64,000 nt of DNA from Thermus parvatiensis. Lineage in GTDB: Bacteria; Deinococcota; Deinococci; Deinococcales; Thermaceae. Below, piece after piece: positions 38,777 to 47,620 of this stretch (positions are counted from its first letter, which is position 1; every line of letters begins with the position of its first letter). The notes beneath the pieces are model-generated. The model had not been told where the DNA came from. It made no database searches and saw only the letters and a program-made list of their open reading frames with translations. Location: the NCBI RefSeq assembly GCF_001535545.1, contig NZ_CP014141.1, forward strand, positions 186,001 through 250,000, given 5' to 3'. Both the position numbers and the translations under genes were made by a program.

Positions 38777-41629
38777 ATGAAGAAAAGGCTGGTCACACTA
38801 CTGGCAGGGCTCTTGACCGTCCTCTCCATGGGGTTCGGTCTGGCCCAGTTCTCCGACGTGCCCGCCGGGCACTGGGCCAAGGAGGCCGTGGAGGCTCTGG
38901 CGGCCAAGGGCATCATCCTGGGCTTCCCGGACGGCACCTTCCGGGGCAACGAGAACCTCACCCGCTACCAGGCGGCCCTCCTCATCTACCGGCTTTTGCA
39001 GCAGATTGAGGAGGAGCTGAAGGCCCAGGGCAAGTCCCCCACCATGGAGGCCCTGTCCGCCGAGGACCTCGAGGCCCTGAAGAACGCCGTCCAGGAGCTC
39101 GCCGCCGAGCTCGCCTCCCTGGGCGTGCGGGTCTCCGCCCTGGAGGACAGCGCCGCCACCAAGGAGGACATCGCCCGCCTCGAGGCGATGATCGCCGAGC
39201 TCAAGGCCCAGCCCATGCCTGAGCCCGGCATGGACCAGGCCGCCCTGAAGGACCTGGCCGACCGGGTGGAGGCTGCCTCCATCGCCGCCGACACCGCTTT
39301 GGCCCAGGCCCAGCAGCTCGCCGAGCGGCTGGACGCCCTGGCCCAGGACGTGGAGGGCGTGAAGGGCGACCTGGCCGGGCTTAGGAGCCAGGTGGAGGCC
39401 AACGCCGACGCCATCCAGGCCCTGAACGAGCTCGCCGTCCTCCTCAACCAGGATGTCTTGGCCCTGCAGGACCGGGCCACTGCCTTGGAGAAGGGGCTGG
39501 CGGACCTTCAGGGTGTGGACTTCAAGCAGTTTGCCACCAAGGAGGACGTGGCCGCGGTCCAGGAGTTCGCCGCCGCCCTCCGCTCCGACTTGGTGGGGCT
39601 CTCCGAGAAGGTGGCCAAGCTCGAGGGCCAGGTGGCGGAGCTCTCCAAGGTGCAGTACTCCATCAAGGGCTCCCTCTCCGCCACCTACGGCACGGCCACC
39701 AACACCGGCATCAACTTTGACATTGACCGCTTCTTCCCCGGGAACCAGGTCTCCTCGGGCTCCGGCCAGCAGGACTACGGTGCTGGTCCGCCTTACCGCA
39801 ACCGGGTGGCCCAGCGCCGGGGCGACTTTGACCAGACCTTCACCGGGGGCTCCGCCACCCTCACCTTCGGGGTCAAGGTGGCCCAGCCCGGCACGAGCGG
39901 GGTGAACGTCTCCGAGGCCAGCGCCTCCCTCTCCGTGGACGCCTTCGGCTCCGGTAGCATTAACACCACCAACGCCTACCTCACCGACGCCAGCGTCAAG
40001 GGGAACGTGGACGGCCAGGCCTTCAGCGTGGTCTACAGCTCCAGCACCAGCTCCTTCAGCTTCAACGATTACCTCTTCGCCAACGACAAGGACAGCTACC
40101 CCGCCACCACCCGCCAGGGCATGGTGGCCACCTTCTCCGGCACCAAGTTCCCCCTCTCCCCCGAGGTCACCGTGGTGGCGGGCGTGGCCAATAATGAGGG
40201 GGCTGCTGCTACCCCCCCCGCCCCCGCTGTGCTCCAGGGCGGCTACTTCGGCATCCGCACCGCCTTCAAGCCGGTGGAGGGCTTCAGCCTGGCCCTGAAC
40301 TACGCTGAGAACTACGGCAACCGCTCCGCCCTGGGCGTGGACGCGAGCCTGGCCCTGGGGCCGGTCAAGCTCAGCGGGCTCTTTGACACCTCCAAGACCT
40401 GGCCCACGGGCGGCCTGCAGAACTTCTTTGACAGCACCCTCGCCGACTGGGCCTACTACGTCAAGGGCGACCTCAGCCTGGGGCCCCTCTCCCTCTCCGC
40501 CAACTACCGGGCCATTGACCCGGCCTACGAGAACGGCGTGGCCGGGATGTCCTCCAACTACCACTACTTCTACTTCGGCGTGGGCGGGAACGGCAGCGCG
40601 CCCTTCGCCGCCGACAACAGGGGCTTCGGCGTGGACGCCAAGCTGAGCCTTGGCCTCCTGGGCGGCCTGGAGGTCCGGGGCTACTACGATGACTCCACGA
40701 ACTACGCCGGTGCTCCCGCTACCGAGCAGGTCGCCTGGGGGGTGGGGGCCACCCTCAAGCTCTTCCGCGGCTTCGCCCTGAACCCCTTCTACAACCAGCT
40801 GACCGTGGGCGGGGTTGTGCAGCCGGGTAGCGGCGGCCTTGGGGCCTACGGGAACTACAACTACTACTTCTACAACATCCAGGATTCCCGCTACTCCACG
40901 AGCTTCGGCGTCAAGCTCACCCACGACGCCAAGGCCGAGGACGCTCTCGTCCCGGGCTTGAGCCTGGCTCTGGGCTACCAGAAGTTTGACGACGGCAGCG
41001 GCAACTACCCCTACGAGGACCTCCTGGCCTACGCCTCCTACCAGGGCAAGCTGGCCTTCCTCAGCCTCCAGCCCTACGTGCGCTACCACAGCTTCACCGA
41101 TGCTAGCGCCAGCGCGGGCACCTACGACTACACCACCCTCAAGTACGGGGTGAAGGTGGCCACGGATCCCCTGGCCATCCCCTTGAAGCCCGGCCTGGAG
41201 GGGGTCTACGCCGCCCGCTCCACGGATATCACCCGTGGCTCCACCAACGATGCCCAGGAGACCTACTGGCGCGTGGGCCTCACCCTGAACGAGTTCCTGG
41301 CTCCCGGCGCCAGCGTGAAGGTGGGCTACGCCTCCTACCGCGGCACCAACGTGGTGGACCCCGCAGGGAGCTTCCTCACCCGGGGCTACGGCGACTACTC
41401 CCTGAGCGCCACCACCGACCGCCTCTTCACCTACCCCGGTGAGGTCCAGTTCCCCTGGAACCTCACCACTGGAGCAGGGAGCCAGTCTGGCGGCGTGGAC
41501 GGCATCTACGTGGAGGCCAAGTACTACAGCTTCACCCTGGCCTACCTGGACGCCGTCCTCCTAGACGGTGCCAACACTGTCCAGTCCTACGGCCGGGCCT
41601 TCAAGGTGAGCTACGACCTGAAGTTCTAA
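38777..41629 (+). CDS. slpA: S-layer protein SlpA
   Basis: SlpA is the main surface-layer protein of Thermus and links the outer envelope to the wall. The 950-residue product has a signal peptide (KKRLVTLLAGLLTVLSMGFGLAQ), one SLH domain at about 25-75 (FSDVPAGHWAKEAVEALAAK, GFPDGTFRGNENLTRYQAA), a coiled coil at about 90-295 rich in Ala, Leu and Glu, and then a long beta-rich region full of aromatic alternation, ending SYDLKF like an outer-membrane barrel. The ATG at 38777 has AAGGGGGTG upstream. A GTG three codons earlier is less likely. Confidence 0.94.
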   Translation: MKKRLVTLLAGLLTVLSMGFGLAQFSDVPAGHWAKEAVEALAAKGIILGFPDGTFRGNENLTRYQAALLIYRLLQQIEEELKAQGKSPTMEALSAEDLEALKNAVQELAAELASLGVRVSALEDSAATKEDIARLEAMIAELKAQPMPEPGMDQAALKDLADRVEAASIAADTALAQAQQLAERLDALAQDVEGVKGDLAGLRSQVEANADAIQALNELAVLLNQDVLALQDRATALEKGLADLQGVDFKQFATKEDVAAVQEFAAALRSDLVGLSEKVAKLEGQVAELSKVQYSIKGSLSATYGTATNTGINFDIDRFFPGNQVSSGSGQQDYGAGPPYRNRVAQRRGDFDQTFTGGSATLTFGVKVAQPGTSGVNVSEASASLSVDAFGSGSINTTNAYLTDASVKGNVDGQAFSVVYSSSTSSFSFNDYLFANDKDSYPATTRQGMVATFSGTKFPLSPEVTVVAGVANNEGAAATPPAPAVLQGGYFGIRTAFKPVEGFSLALNYAENYGNRSALGVDASLALGPVKLSGLFDTSKTWPTGGLQNFFDSTLADWAYYVKGDLSLGPLSLSANYRAIDPAYENGVAGMSSNYHYFYFGVGGNGSAPFAADNRGFGVDAKLSLGLLGGLEVRGYYDDSTNYAGAPATEQVAWGVGATLKLFRGFALNPFYNQLTVGGVVQPGSGGLGAYGNYNYYFYNIQDSRYSTSFGVKLTHDAKAEDALVPGLSLALGYQKFDDGSGNYPYEDLLAYASYQGKLAFLSLQPYVRYHSFTDASASAGTYDYTTLKYGVKVATDPLAIPLKPGLEGVYAARSTDITRGSTNDAQETYWRVGLTLNEFLAPGASVKVGYASYRGTNVVDPAGSFLTRGYGDYSLSATTDRLFTYPGEVQFPWNLTTGAGSQSGGVDGIYVEAKYYSFTLAYLDAVLLDGANTVQSYGRAFKVSYDLKF

Positions 41630-41646
41630 GGCTCCTTAGGGCCTTC

Positions 41647-41672
41647 CCCCCCGCCCTTGGGCGGGGGGTTTT
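41647..41672 (+). terminator. Terminator of slpA
   Basis: CCCCCCGCCC (41647-41656) and GGGCGGGGGG (41659-41668) form a very strong GC stem followed by TTTTCCTTT. Confidence 0.88.
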
Positions 41673-41681
41673 CCTTTGGGC

Positions 41682-41687
41682 TACACT
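41682..41687 (+). promoter_or_regulatory. -10 element, leaderless, uvrB
   Basis: TACACT lies 6 bases before the ATG at 41694. It fixes the start as [10 protein letters not shown]. No LexA-type operator is seen. Confidence 0.55.
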
Positions 41688-41693
41688 AAAGGG

Positions 41694-43694
41694 ATGACCT
41701 TCCGCTACCAAGGCCCAGAGCCCAAGGGGGACCAGCCCAAGGCCATACGGGAGCTCGTGGAGGCCCTTGGGGATGGGGAAAGGTTCGTCACCCTCCTGGG
41801 GGCCACGGGCACGGGGAAGACGGTGACCATGGCCAAGGTGATAGAGGCCCTGGGGCGGCCTGCTTTGGTCCTGGCCCCCAACAAGATCCTGGCCGCCCAG
41901 CTGGCGGCGGAGTTCCGGGAGCTCTTCCCGGAAAACGCCGTGGAGTACTTCATCAGCTACTACGACTACTACCAGCCTGAGGCCTATGTGCCGGGGAAGG
42001 ACCTCTACATTGAGAAGGACGCCAGCATCAACCCCGAGATTGAGCGCCTGCGCCACTCCACCACCCGGAGCCTCCTCACCCGCAAGGACGTGGTGGTGGT
42101 GGCCTCGGTCTCGGCCATCTACGGCCTGGGGGACCCCAGGGAGTATAGGGCCAGGAACCTGGTGGTGGAAAGGGGGGCGGTCTACCCCCGGGAGGCCCTG
42201 TTGGAGAGGCTTCTGGAGCTGGGCTATACCCGGAATGACCTTGACCTCTCCCCGGGCCGGTTCCGGGCCAAGGGGGAGGTTTTGGAGGTTTTCCCCGCCT
42301 ATGAGACCGAGCCCATCCGGGTGGAGCTCTTTGGCGACGAGGTAGAGCGCATCACCCAGGTCCACCCCGTCACCGGGGAAAGGCTCAGGGAGCTTCCCGG
42401 ATTCGTCCTCTTCCCCGCTACCCACTACCTAAGCCCGGAAGGGCTTGAGGAGATCCTGAAGGAAATAGAAAAGGAACTCTGGGAAAGGGTCCGCTACTTT
42501 GAGGAAAGGGGGGAGGTCCTCTACGCCCAGCGCCTCAAGGAGCGCACCCTTTACGACCTGGAGATGCTTAGGGTCATGGGCACCTGCCCGGGGGTGGAGA
42601 ACTACGCCCGCTACTTCACCGGCAAAGCCCCGGGGGAACCTCCCTACACCCTCTTGGACTATTTCCCCGAGGACTTTCTGGTCCTCATCGACGAGTCCCA
42701 CGTGACCGTGCCCCAGCTTCAGGGGATGTACCGGGGGGACTACGTGCGCAAGAAGACCCTGGTGGACTACGGCTTCCGCCTCCCCTCGGCTTTGGACAAC
42801 CGGCCCCTTCGCTTTGAGGAGTTCCTGGAGCGGGTCCATCAGGTGGTTTTCGTCTCCGCAACCCCGGGGCCCTTTGAGCTAGAACATTCGGGCCGCGTGG
42901 TGGAGCAGATCATCCGCCCCACGGGGCTTTTGGACCCCCTGGTGGTGGTGAAGCCCACGGAGAACCAGATCCTGGACCTCATGGAGGGGATACGGGAAAG
43001 GGCGGCAAGGGGGGAGCGCACCCTGGTCACGGTCCTCACCGTGCGCATGGCCGAGGAGCTCACGAGCTTCCTGGTAGAGCACGGCATCCGCGCCCGCTAC
43101 CTCCACCACGAGCTGGACGCCTTTGAGCGCCAGGCCCTGATCCGGGACCTAAGGCTTGGCCACTACGATTGCTTGGTGGGGATCAACCTCCTCCGCGAGG
43201 GGCTGGACATCCCTGAGGTCTCCTTGGTGGCCATTTTGGACGCGGACAAGGAGGGTTTCCTAAGGAGCGAAAGGAGCCTCATCCAGACCATCGGCCGGGC
43301 GGCTAGGAACGCCCGGGGTGAGGTCTGGCTCTACGCCGACCGGGTCTCCGAGGCCATGGAGCGGGCCATCCAGGAGACCAACCGCAGGAGGGCCATTCAG
43401 GAGGCCTACAACCGGGAGCACGGCATCGTCCCGGAGACCGTGCGCAAGGAGGTAAGGGCCATCATCCGCCCCGAGGGGTACGAGGAGGCCCCCTTAGGCG
43501 AGGAGCTGGAGACGGAGGACCTGCGGGAGCGGATTGCCGAGCTGGAGCTACAGATGTGGCAGGCGGCGGAGGCTTTGGACTTTGAGCGGGCGGCGAGGCT
43601 TAGGGACGAGCTTAGGGCCCTCGAGGCCCGCCTCCAGGGCGTGAGGACCCCCGAGCCCGTCCCCGGGGGGCGGCGGAAGCGGAAGAGGAGGTGA
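41694..43694 (+). CDS. uvrB: Excinuclease ABC subunit B
   Basis: UvrB verifies DNA damage after UvrA loading and recruits UvrC. The 666-residue product has Walker [16 protein letters not shown], the beta-hairpin [20 protein letters not shown], the helicase motifs [24 protein letters not shown] and [19 protein letters not shown]. It ends with the UVR domain [31 protein letters not shown] and a basic tail. Length is as in the structurally known T. thermophilus UvrB. Confidence 0.97.
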   Translation: MTFRYQGPEPKGDQPKAIRELVEALGDGERFVTLLGATGTGKTVTMAKVIEALGRPALVLAPNKILAAQLAAEFRELFPENAVEYFISYYDYYQPEAYVPGKDLYIEKDASINPEIERLRHSTTRSLLTRKDVVVVASVSAIYGLGDPREYRARNLVVERGAVYPREALLERLLELGYTRNDLDLSPGRFRAKGEVLEVFPAYETEPIRVELFGDEVERITQVHPVTGERLRELPGFVLFPATHYLSPEGLEEILKEIEKELWERVRYFEERGEVLYAQRLKERTLYDLEMLRVMGTCPGVENYARYFTGKAPGEPPYTLLDYFPEDFLVLIDESHVTVPQLQGMYRGDYVRKKTLVDYGFRLPSALDNRPLRFEEFLERVHQVVFVSATPGPFELEHSGRVVEQIIRPTGLLDPLVVVKPTENQILDLMEGIRERAARGERTLVTVLTVRMAEELTSFLVEHGIRARYLHHELDAFERQALIRDLRLGHYDCLVGINLLREGLDIPEVSLVAILDADKEGFLRSERSLIQTIGRAARNARGEVWLYADRVSEAMERAIQETNRRRAIQEAYNREHGIVPETVRKEVRAIIRPEGYEEAPLGEELETEDLRERIAELELQMWQAAEALDFERAARLRDELRALEARLQGVRTPEPVPGGRRKRKRR

Positions 43695-43697
43695 GGA

Positions 43698-43726
43698 CCC
43701 CACCGCGGCTTTCGCTGCGGTGGGGG
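43698..43726. terminator. Stem between convergent uvrB and E3-binding-domain genes
   Basis: CCCCACCGC (43698-43706) pairs with GCGGTGGGG (43717-43725) over a 10-base loop. There is no clear T run on either side. The stem matches that of the bc-operon terminator. Confidence 0.5.
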
Positions 43727-43741
43727 CCCTAAGGTGCGCCC

Positions 43742-44749
43742 TCAGGCGAGGAGGAGGAGGGGGTTTTCCAGGTAGAGGGCCACCCGCTCCAGGAGCCTTT
43801 GCCCCAGGGGGGGTTCCAGCCCCGAGGCGGCGAGGAGGCCTTCGGGGGAGAGGAAGAGGCTGGGCCTGCCGGTGTGGACCTCCTCCTCCCCGTAGAAGCA
43901 GAGAAGGCCCTCCCCTTCCTCCCCGCCCGCCTCCCGGAAGAGGGCGAGGAAGGCGGAGGAAGGCTTAAGCCCCCATACCTTTTCGCCCTCCACTTGGCCC
44001 ACGAGGGGCTGCAAGGGGATTTCCAGCTCTACGAGGGCCCGCTCCGCGGCCCGGAGGAGGAAGGGGAGAAGGGTCTTCTCCACCCCGTGGACCCGCTGGA
44101 AGAGGGCCATGGCCTCCTCCAGGGCCTCGAGGGCCACCCGCCTGCGGTGGACGCGGAGGAGCGGGGAAGGGGCCACAGGGGCTGGGGCCGCCGCGATCCC
44201 CGCCTCCTCCTGCGCCTGGGGCAAAGGGGGAAGGGGTTCCGCGGCCGGGGGCGCCTCCTCCGGGGCTAGGGAAGGTTCCTCGGCGGGGAGGAGGTCTTCC
44301 TCCCAGGCCTCCTCCAGGAGGGCTTCCTCGGGCGGTCCCCCCTCCTCCCAGGCCTCGAGGAAAGCGGCCTCTGGCTCCTCTGCCAGGAGGACCTCTTCCT
44401 CCTCTAAGGAGAGGTCCAGCTCCACCTCGGGGAAGTCCAGCTCCTCTTCCTCCAGGGTGAGGGGCGAGGGGGTGGGCTCGGGCTCCTGGGGGATGACCTC
44501 GGCGAGGTCCACCCCTTCCCGGCCCAGGACCTCCTGGGCCCGCTTCAGCTCGTCCTCCCTGGGGGGCGGGGGCGGGGCCTCGGGCTGGGGGGGAAGGTCC
44601 ACCTCCCCGGCCATGACCTTGGCCAGGTAGGCCAGGATGTCCCGCTCCAGGATGGTCCCGTCGGGGCCCGTGCCTTGGATCTGGCGCCAGTCAATCCCGT
44701 TCTCCTCGGCGAGGCGCCGGGCCAGGGGCGTGATTTTGGGTTCTTCCAT
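43742..44749 (-). CDS. Orphan E3-binding-domain protein with degenerate acyltransferase-like C-terminus
   Basis: The 335-residue product starts with a peripheral-subunit-binding domain (KITPLARRLAEENGIDWRQI, TGPDGTILERDILAYLAK), the element that docks E3/E1 in 2-oxoacid dehydrogenase complexes. A long acidic, Pro-rich linker follows (residues about 50-190). The last 130 residues (RVHRRRVALEALEEAMALFQ, LLPFLLRAAERALVELE) resemble a 2-oxoacid dehydrogenase acyltransferase core, but the catalytic HxxxDG is absent, as is any lipoyl domain. No E1, E2 or E3 gene is near. Role unknown. Confidence 0.7.
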   Translation of the reverse strand: MEEPKITPLARRLAEENGIDWRQIQGTGPDGTILERDILAYLAKVMAGEVDLPPQPEAPPPPPREDELKRAQEVLGREGVDLAEVIPQEPEPTPSPLTLEEEELDFPEVELDLSLEEEEVLLAEEPEAAFLEAWEEGGPPEEALLEEAWEEDLLPAEEPSLAPEEAPPAAEPLPPLPQAQEEAGIAAAPAPVAPSPLLRVHRRRVALEALEEAMALFQRVHGVEKTLLPFLLRAAERALVELEIPLQPLVGQVEGEKVWGLKPSSAFLALFREAGGEEGEGLLCFYGEEEVHTGRPSLFLSPEGLLAASGLEPPLGQRLLERVALYLENPLLLLA

Positions 44750-44757
44750 CTTGGCCC

Positions 44758-44764
44758 TATGATA
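44758..44764. promoter_or_regulatory. Overlapping divergent -10 elements
   Basis: Plus-strand TATGAT (44758-44763) is 6 bases from the GTG at 44770. Minus-strand TATCAT (44764 to 44759) is 9 bases from the ATG at 44749. The two share five base pairs, so only one polymerase can bind at a time. Confidence 0.55.
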
Positions 44765-44769
44765 GCAGG

Positions 44770-45864
44770 GTGGAAGCGCGCTTCGCTGAGCTTTTGGCGG
44801 CGTACTGCCTCGAGGCCCAGCCCGGGGAGGTGGTCTTGGTGGAGGCGGAAACCCCGGCCCTCCCCCTTCTTCCCCACCTAAAGCGGGCCCTCCTGCGCCG
44901 GGGCGCTTACCCTCTCATCCGCCTGAGCTACCCCGGGGAGGAGCGGGATTTCCTCCTCTTCGGCGGGCGTTGGCTAGAGGAGGTCCCGGAGGCGGAGCTT
45001 GTCCTCTACCAGCGGGCGGATAAGTTTCTGCGCGTCCTCTCCGCAGAGAACCCCCTGGAGGCGGTTGCGGTGGACCCCGCCTTGGCCCTGCGCAGGCAGC
45101 GGGCTTGGCGCCCCCTCGCCGAGCTCCGCTTGGGGAAGCGCTGGGCCCTCACCCTCTACCCCACGGTGGGCTACGCCGTGGGGGCGGGGATGGGGACGGA
45201 GGAGTTCCGGGCCTATCTGCAGCGGGCCTTTTTCCTGGACCGGGAGGACCCCGTGGCCGCCTGGCAGGAGCTCTCCCGCTTCCAGGAGGGGCTTATCCGG
45301 AGGCTTTCCCAGGGCAAGGAGCTTCGCATCCGGGCTCCAGGTACCGACCTCCGCCTTTCCGTGGCGGGAAGGACCTGGGTGAACTCTGACGGGCGGCGCA
45401 ACATGCCCTCGGGGGAGGTCTTCACCGGCCCCGTGGAGGACTCCGCCGAGGGGGAGGTGCGCTTCAACCTCCCCGCCTTCGTTGGGGGAAGGCGGGTGGA
45501 GGGGGTCTACCTGCGCTTCCAGGAAGGACAGGTGGTGGAGGCCAGGGCTGAGGTGGGGGAGGACTACTTGCGGGCGGCCTTGGCCACCGACGAGGGGGCC
45601 CGGCGGCTTGGGGAGGTGGGCATCGGCACCAACTTCGCCCTGGACCGGCCCACCGGCCTCGTCCTCCTGGACGAGAAGATGGGGGGCACGGTCCACCTGG
45701 CCCTGGGCCGGAGCTATCCCGAGACCGGGGGGAGGAACGAAAGCGCCCTGCACCTGGACCTGGTGCTTTCCCTCAAGGAGGGGGAGCTTCTCCTGGACGG
45801 GGAGCCCCTCCTGGTGGACGGGCGCTTCGTGGGCCTTCCCGTGCCCCATCCCTGGGAGGCCTAG
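44770..45864 (+). CDS. M29-family aminopeptidase (aminopeptidase T type)
   Basis: This 364-residue metallopeptidase belongs to family M29, known from thermophilic aminopeptidases of Thermus and Bacillus. Likely metal ligands are the Glu residues in NMPSGEVFTGPVEDSAEGEV and the GRNESALHLDLVLS segment, with further conserved IGTNFAL and YPETGG. It is cytoplasmic (no signal peptide). The start GTG is leaderless. It is probably a peptide-recycling enzyme. Confidence 0.88.
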   Translation: MEARFAELLAAYCLEAQPGEVVLVEAETPALPLLPHLKRALLRRGAYPLIRLSYPGEERDFLLFGGRWLEEVPEAELVLYQRADKFLRVLSAENPLEAVAVDPALALRRQRAWRPLAELRLGKRWALTLYPTVGYAVGAGMGTEEFRAYLQRAFFLDREDPVAAWQELSRFQEGLIRRLSQGKELRIRAPGTDLRLSVAGRTWVNSDGRRNMPSGEVFTGPVEDSAEGEVRFNLPAFVGGRRVEGVYLRFQEGQVVEARAEVGEDYLRAALATDEGARRLGEVGIGTNFALDRPTGLVLLDEKMGGTVHLALGRSYPETGGRNESALHLDLVLSLKEGELLLDGEPLLVDGRFVGLPVPHPWEA

Positions 45865-46631
45865 AGGTCCTTGCGCTCAAAGACCAAGGCCGCCAAAAAG
45901 GCGAAGCCCAGGGTGTAGATGAAAAGGAGGGGAAGTCCCAGGCCGGCCGCCTCCGGCCGCAGGTGGAGGTCCAAATAGGTGGTGAGGAGGAAGGGGGTGA
46001 GGGCGGGGAAGGCCACCAGGAGGCGCATGAGGAGCAGGGTGGCCACGGCGGCCAGGGCGCTCGCCGTGGTGGAGAGGAAGACGGTCCCGTAGAGGAGGGC
46101 CAAGGAGGCGAGGGGAAGGAGCACGGCCCCGGCGAGGAGGTGGGCCCTCAGGAGCTCGGCGAGGGCCGCCTGGGGGCTCAGAAGCCCCGCCCCGGCGAAC
46201 CCCCCTGCCCCCACCCCCGTGCCCCCGTAGAAGGGGCCCAGGCCGTGGGGCAGGCCGGCCAGGAGCCCTCCCAGGAAGCTCACCGCCAGGAGGACGAAGG
46301 GGTAGAGGAGGAGGGCTAAGAGCTTGGCCAGGAGGAGGAGGCTCCGGGGGAGGGGGCGGAGGAGGAGGCTTTTGAGGGTGCCCTGGGCCACCTCGCTTCC
46401 CAGGGCCTCGCTGGCGGCCATGACCACTAGGAACGGGAAGAGAAACTCCATGCCCGCCAAAAGGCTCAGGGCCACCACCTGCCAGCCCGAGGCCAGGACC
46501 AAGCCGTAGACCTCCTTGAGCCCGGGGGCCAACGCCCAGAGGAAGGGCAGGAGGAAGGCGGCCAGCAGGCCAAGCTGCACCGAGCGGAGCCGGAAGAGTT
46601 TATAGACCTCAAAGGAGAAGAGCCTAAGCAT
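45861..46631 (-). CDS. ABC-2 type permease
   Basis: The 256-residue membrane protein starts LRLFSFEVYKLFRLRSVQLGLLAAF, a usual ABC-2 opening, and has about six hydrophobic segments. EALGSEVAQGTLKSLLLRPL is the coupling segment. It overlaps the ATPase gene by 8 bases, so the two form one exporter. Its 3' end overlaps the convergent aminopeptidase gene by 4 bases. Substrate unknown. Confidence 0.88.
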   Translation of the reverse strand: MLRLFSFEVYKLFRLRSVQLGLLAAFLLPFLWALAPGLKEVYGLVLASGWQVVALSLLAGMEFLFPFLVVMAASEALGSEVAQGTLKSLLLRPLPRSLLLLAKLLALLLYPFVLLAVSFLGGLLAGLPHGLGPFYGGTGVGAGGFAGAGLLSPQAALAELLRAHLLAGAVLLPLASLALLYGTVFLSTTASALAAVATLLLMRLLVAFPALTPFLLTTYLDLHLRPEAAGLGLPLLFIYTLGFAFLAALVFERKDL

Positions 46632-47502
46632 GCTTCACCCGCTCCTGGTAGTAGGCCATCAGGTCAAAGCGCTGGGGGTGTAGGGCCCGCACCCGGTAGC
46701 CCTCCTGCAAAAGGGCCTTTAGGGCTGCCTCGGGGTCTCCCTCAAAGACCAACGCCCTCCCCTGGAGCCGCGCGGAGCGCACCTGGGGCAGGGTTTTGAG
46801 GAGGGCTAAGGCGCCCTCCGGGGGGTCGGCCTCGAGGCGGTAGGCCTCCTTGCCCGAAAGGGCCACCTCGTCCAGAAGCCGCCCGCCCCCCAGGATCCCC
46901 ACCTTGTGGGCGTACTGGGCCACCTCCTGCAGGTGGTGGGTGGAGAGGAGGACCGCCACCCCCTCCTGGGCCAGTTCCCGCAGGAGGCCGTGGACCAGGG
47001 CCACCCCCTCGGGGTCCAGGCCGCTGGTGGGTTCATCCAGCACCAGCACCTTGGGCCTGGGCAGGATGGCCGCCGCCAGGCCCAGGCGTTGCCGCTGGCC
47101 CAGGGAGTAGCTTGCCACCTTCTGGTCGGCCACCGCCAGAAGCCGCAACCGGGCCAGGACCTCCCCCAGCCGGCCCTCCTCCCGCACCCCCGCCAGGTGG
47201 GCGTGCATCCTGAGGTTCTCCCGGCCGGTGAGGTAGGGGTAGAAGGCCGCGGGGGCCTCCACCACCGCCCCCAGGTGGCGCCGGGCCCCAGGGTTTTTGT
47301 GCACGTCCTCCCCCAGGACCAGGGCCCGGCCTGCCGTGGGGAAGGCCAGGCCGGTCACCAGGCGGATCAGGGTGGTCTTGCCCGAGCCGTTGGGGCCCGC
47401 CAGGGCGTAGACCTCCCCCGGGCGCACGGCGAGGCTTACCCCCTCGAGGATGGGCTTGCGGCCGTAGCGCTTGCCGATGCCCTCTAGCCTAAGGGCTTCC
47501 AT
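46624..47502 (-). CDS. ABC transporter ATP-binding protein
   Basis: The 292-residue ATPase has Walker A GPNGSGKTTLIRL, signature YSLGQRQRLGLAAAI, Walker B VLVLDEPTSGLD and the switch STHHLQEVAQ. The C-terminal 80 residues (PEGALALLKTLPQVRSARLQGRALVF...) form the extra domain usual in ABC-2 exporters of the CcmA/BcrA type. The gene is divergent from the SRP RNA, and its -10 (TAGTAT, 7 bases upstream) overlaps that of the RNA. Confidence 0.9.
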   Translation of the reverse strand: MEALRLEGIGKRYGRKPILEGVSLAVRPGEVYALAGPNGSGKTTLIRLVTGLAFPTAGRALVLGEDVHKNPGARRHLGAVVEAPAAFYPYLTGRENLRMHAHLAGVREEGRLGEVLARLRLLAVADQKVASYSLGQRQRLGLAAAILPRPKVLVLDEPTSGLDPEGVALVHGLLRELAQEGVAVLLSTHHLQEVAQYAHKVGILGGGRLLDEVALSGKEAYRLEADPPEGALALLKTLPQVRSARLQGRALVFEGDPEAALKALLQEGYRVRALHPQRFDLMAYYQERVKHA

Positions 47503-47508
47503 GGGTGC

Positions 47509-47515
47509 TATACTA
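47509..47515. promoter_or_regulatory. Overlapping divergent -10s of SRP RNA and ABC ATPase
   Basis: Plus-strand TATACT (47509-47514) should start the SRP RNA at about 47521. Minus-strand TAGTAT (47515 to 47510) is 7 bases from the ATPase ATG. They are mutually exclusive. Confidence 0.5.
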
Positions 47516-47520
47516 CTTAA

Positions 47521-47620
47521 GCCCCCGGTCCAGCGCGGCGGGCCAGGCGTGAACCGGGTCAGGTCCGGAAGGAAGCAGCCCTAAGCGCCTTGGTCCGGGC
47601 GCCGCTGGGAAGCCGGGGGC
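47521..47620 (+). ncRNA. ffs: SRP RNA (small bacterial 4.5S type)
   Basis: The conserved helix-8 core is unmistakable: CAGGTCCGGAAGGAAGCAGCC, with the GGAA tetraloop and the asymmetric loop bases that bind Ffh. The end pair GCCCCCGG (47521-47528) and CCGGGGGC (47613-47620) closes a 100-base hairpin. The 5' end lies exactly where the -10 predicts. It works with Ffh to target membrane proteins. The 3' part is antisense to the last codons of the CoA transferase gene. Confidence 0.95.

Noticed and set aside
38798-41089. A 763-codon open frame antisense to slpA
   Set aside because: Its product is a low-complexity Gly/Val/Leu/His-rich string with no domain, and slpA on the other strand is certain. 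High GC and biased codon use make such long shadow frames common in Thermus.
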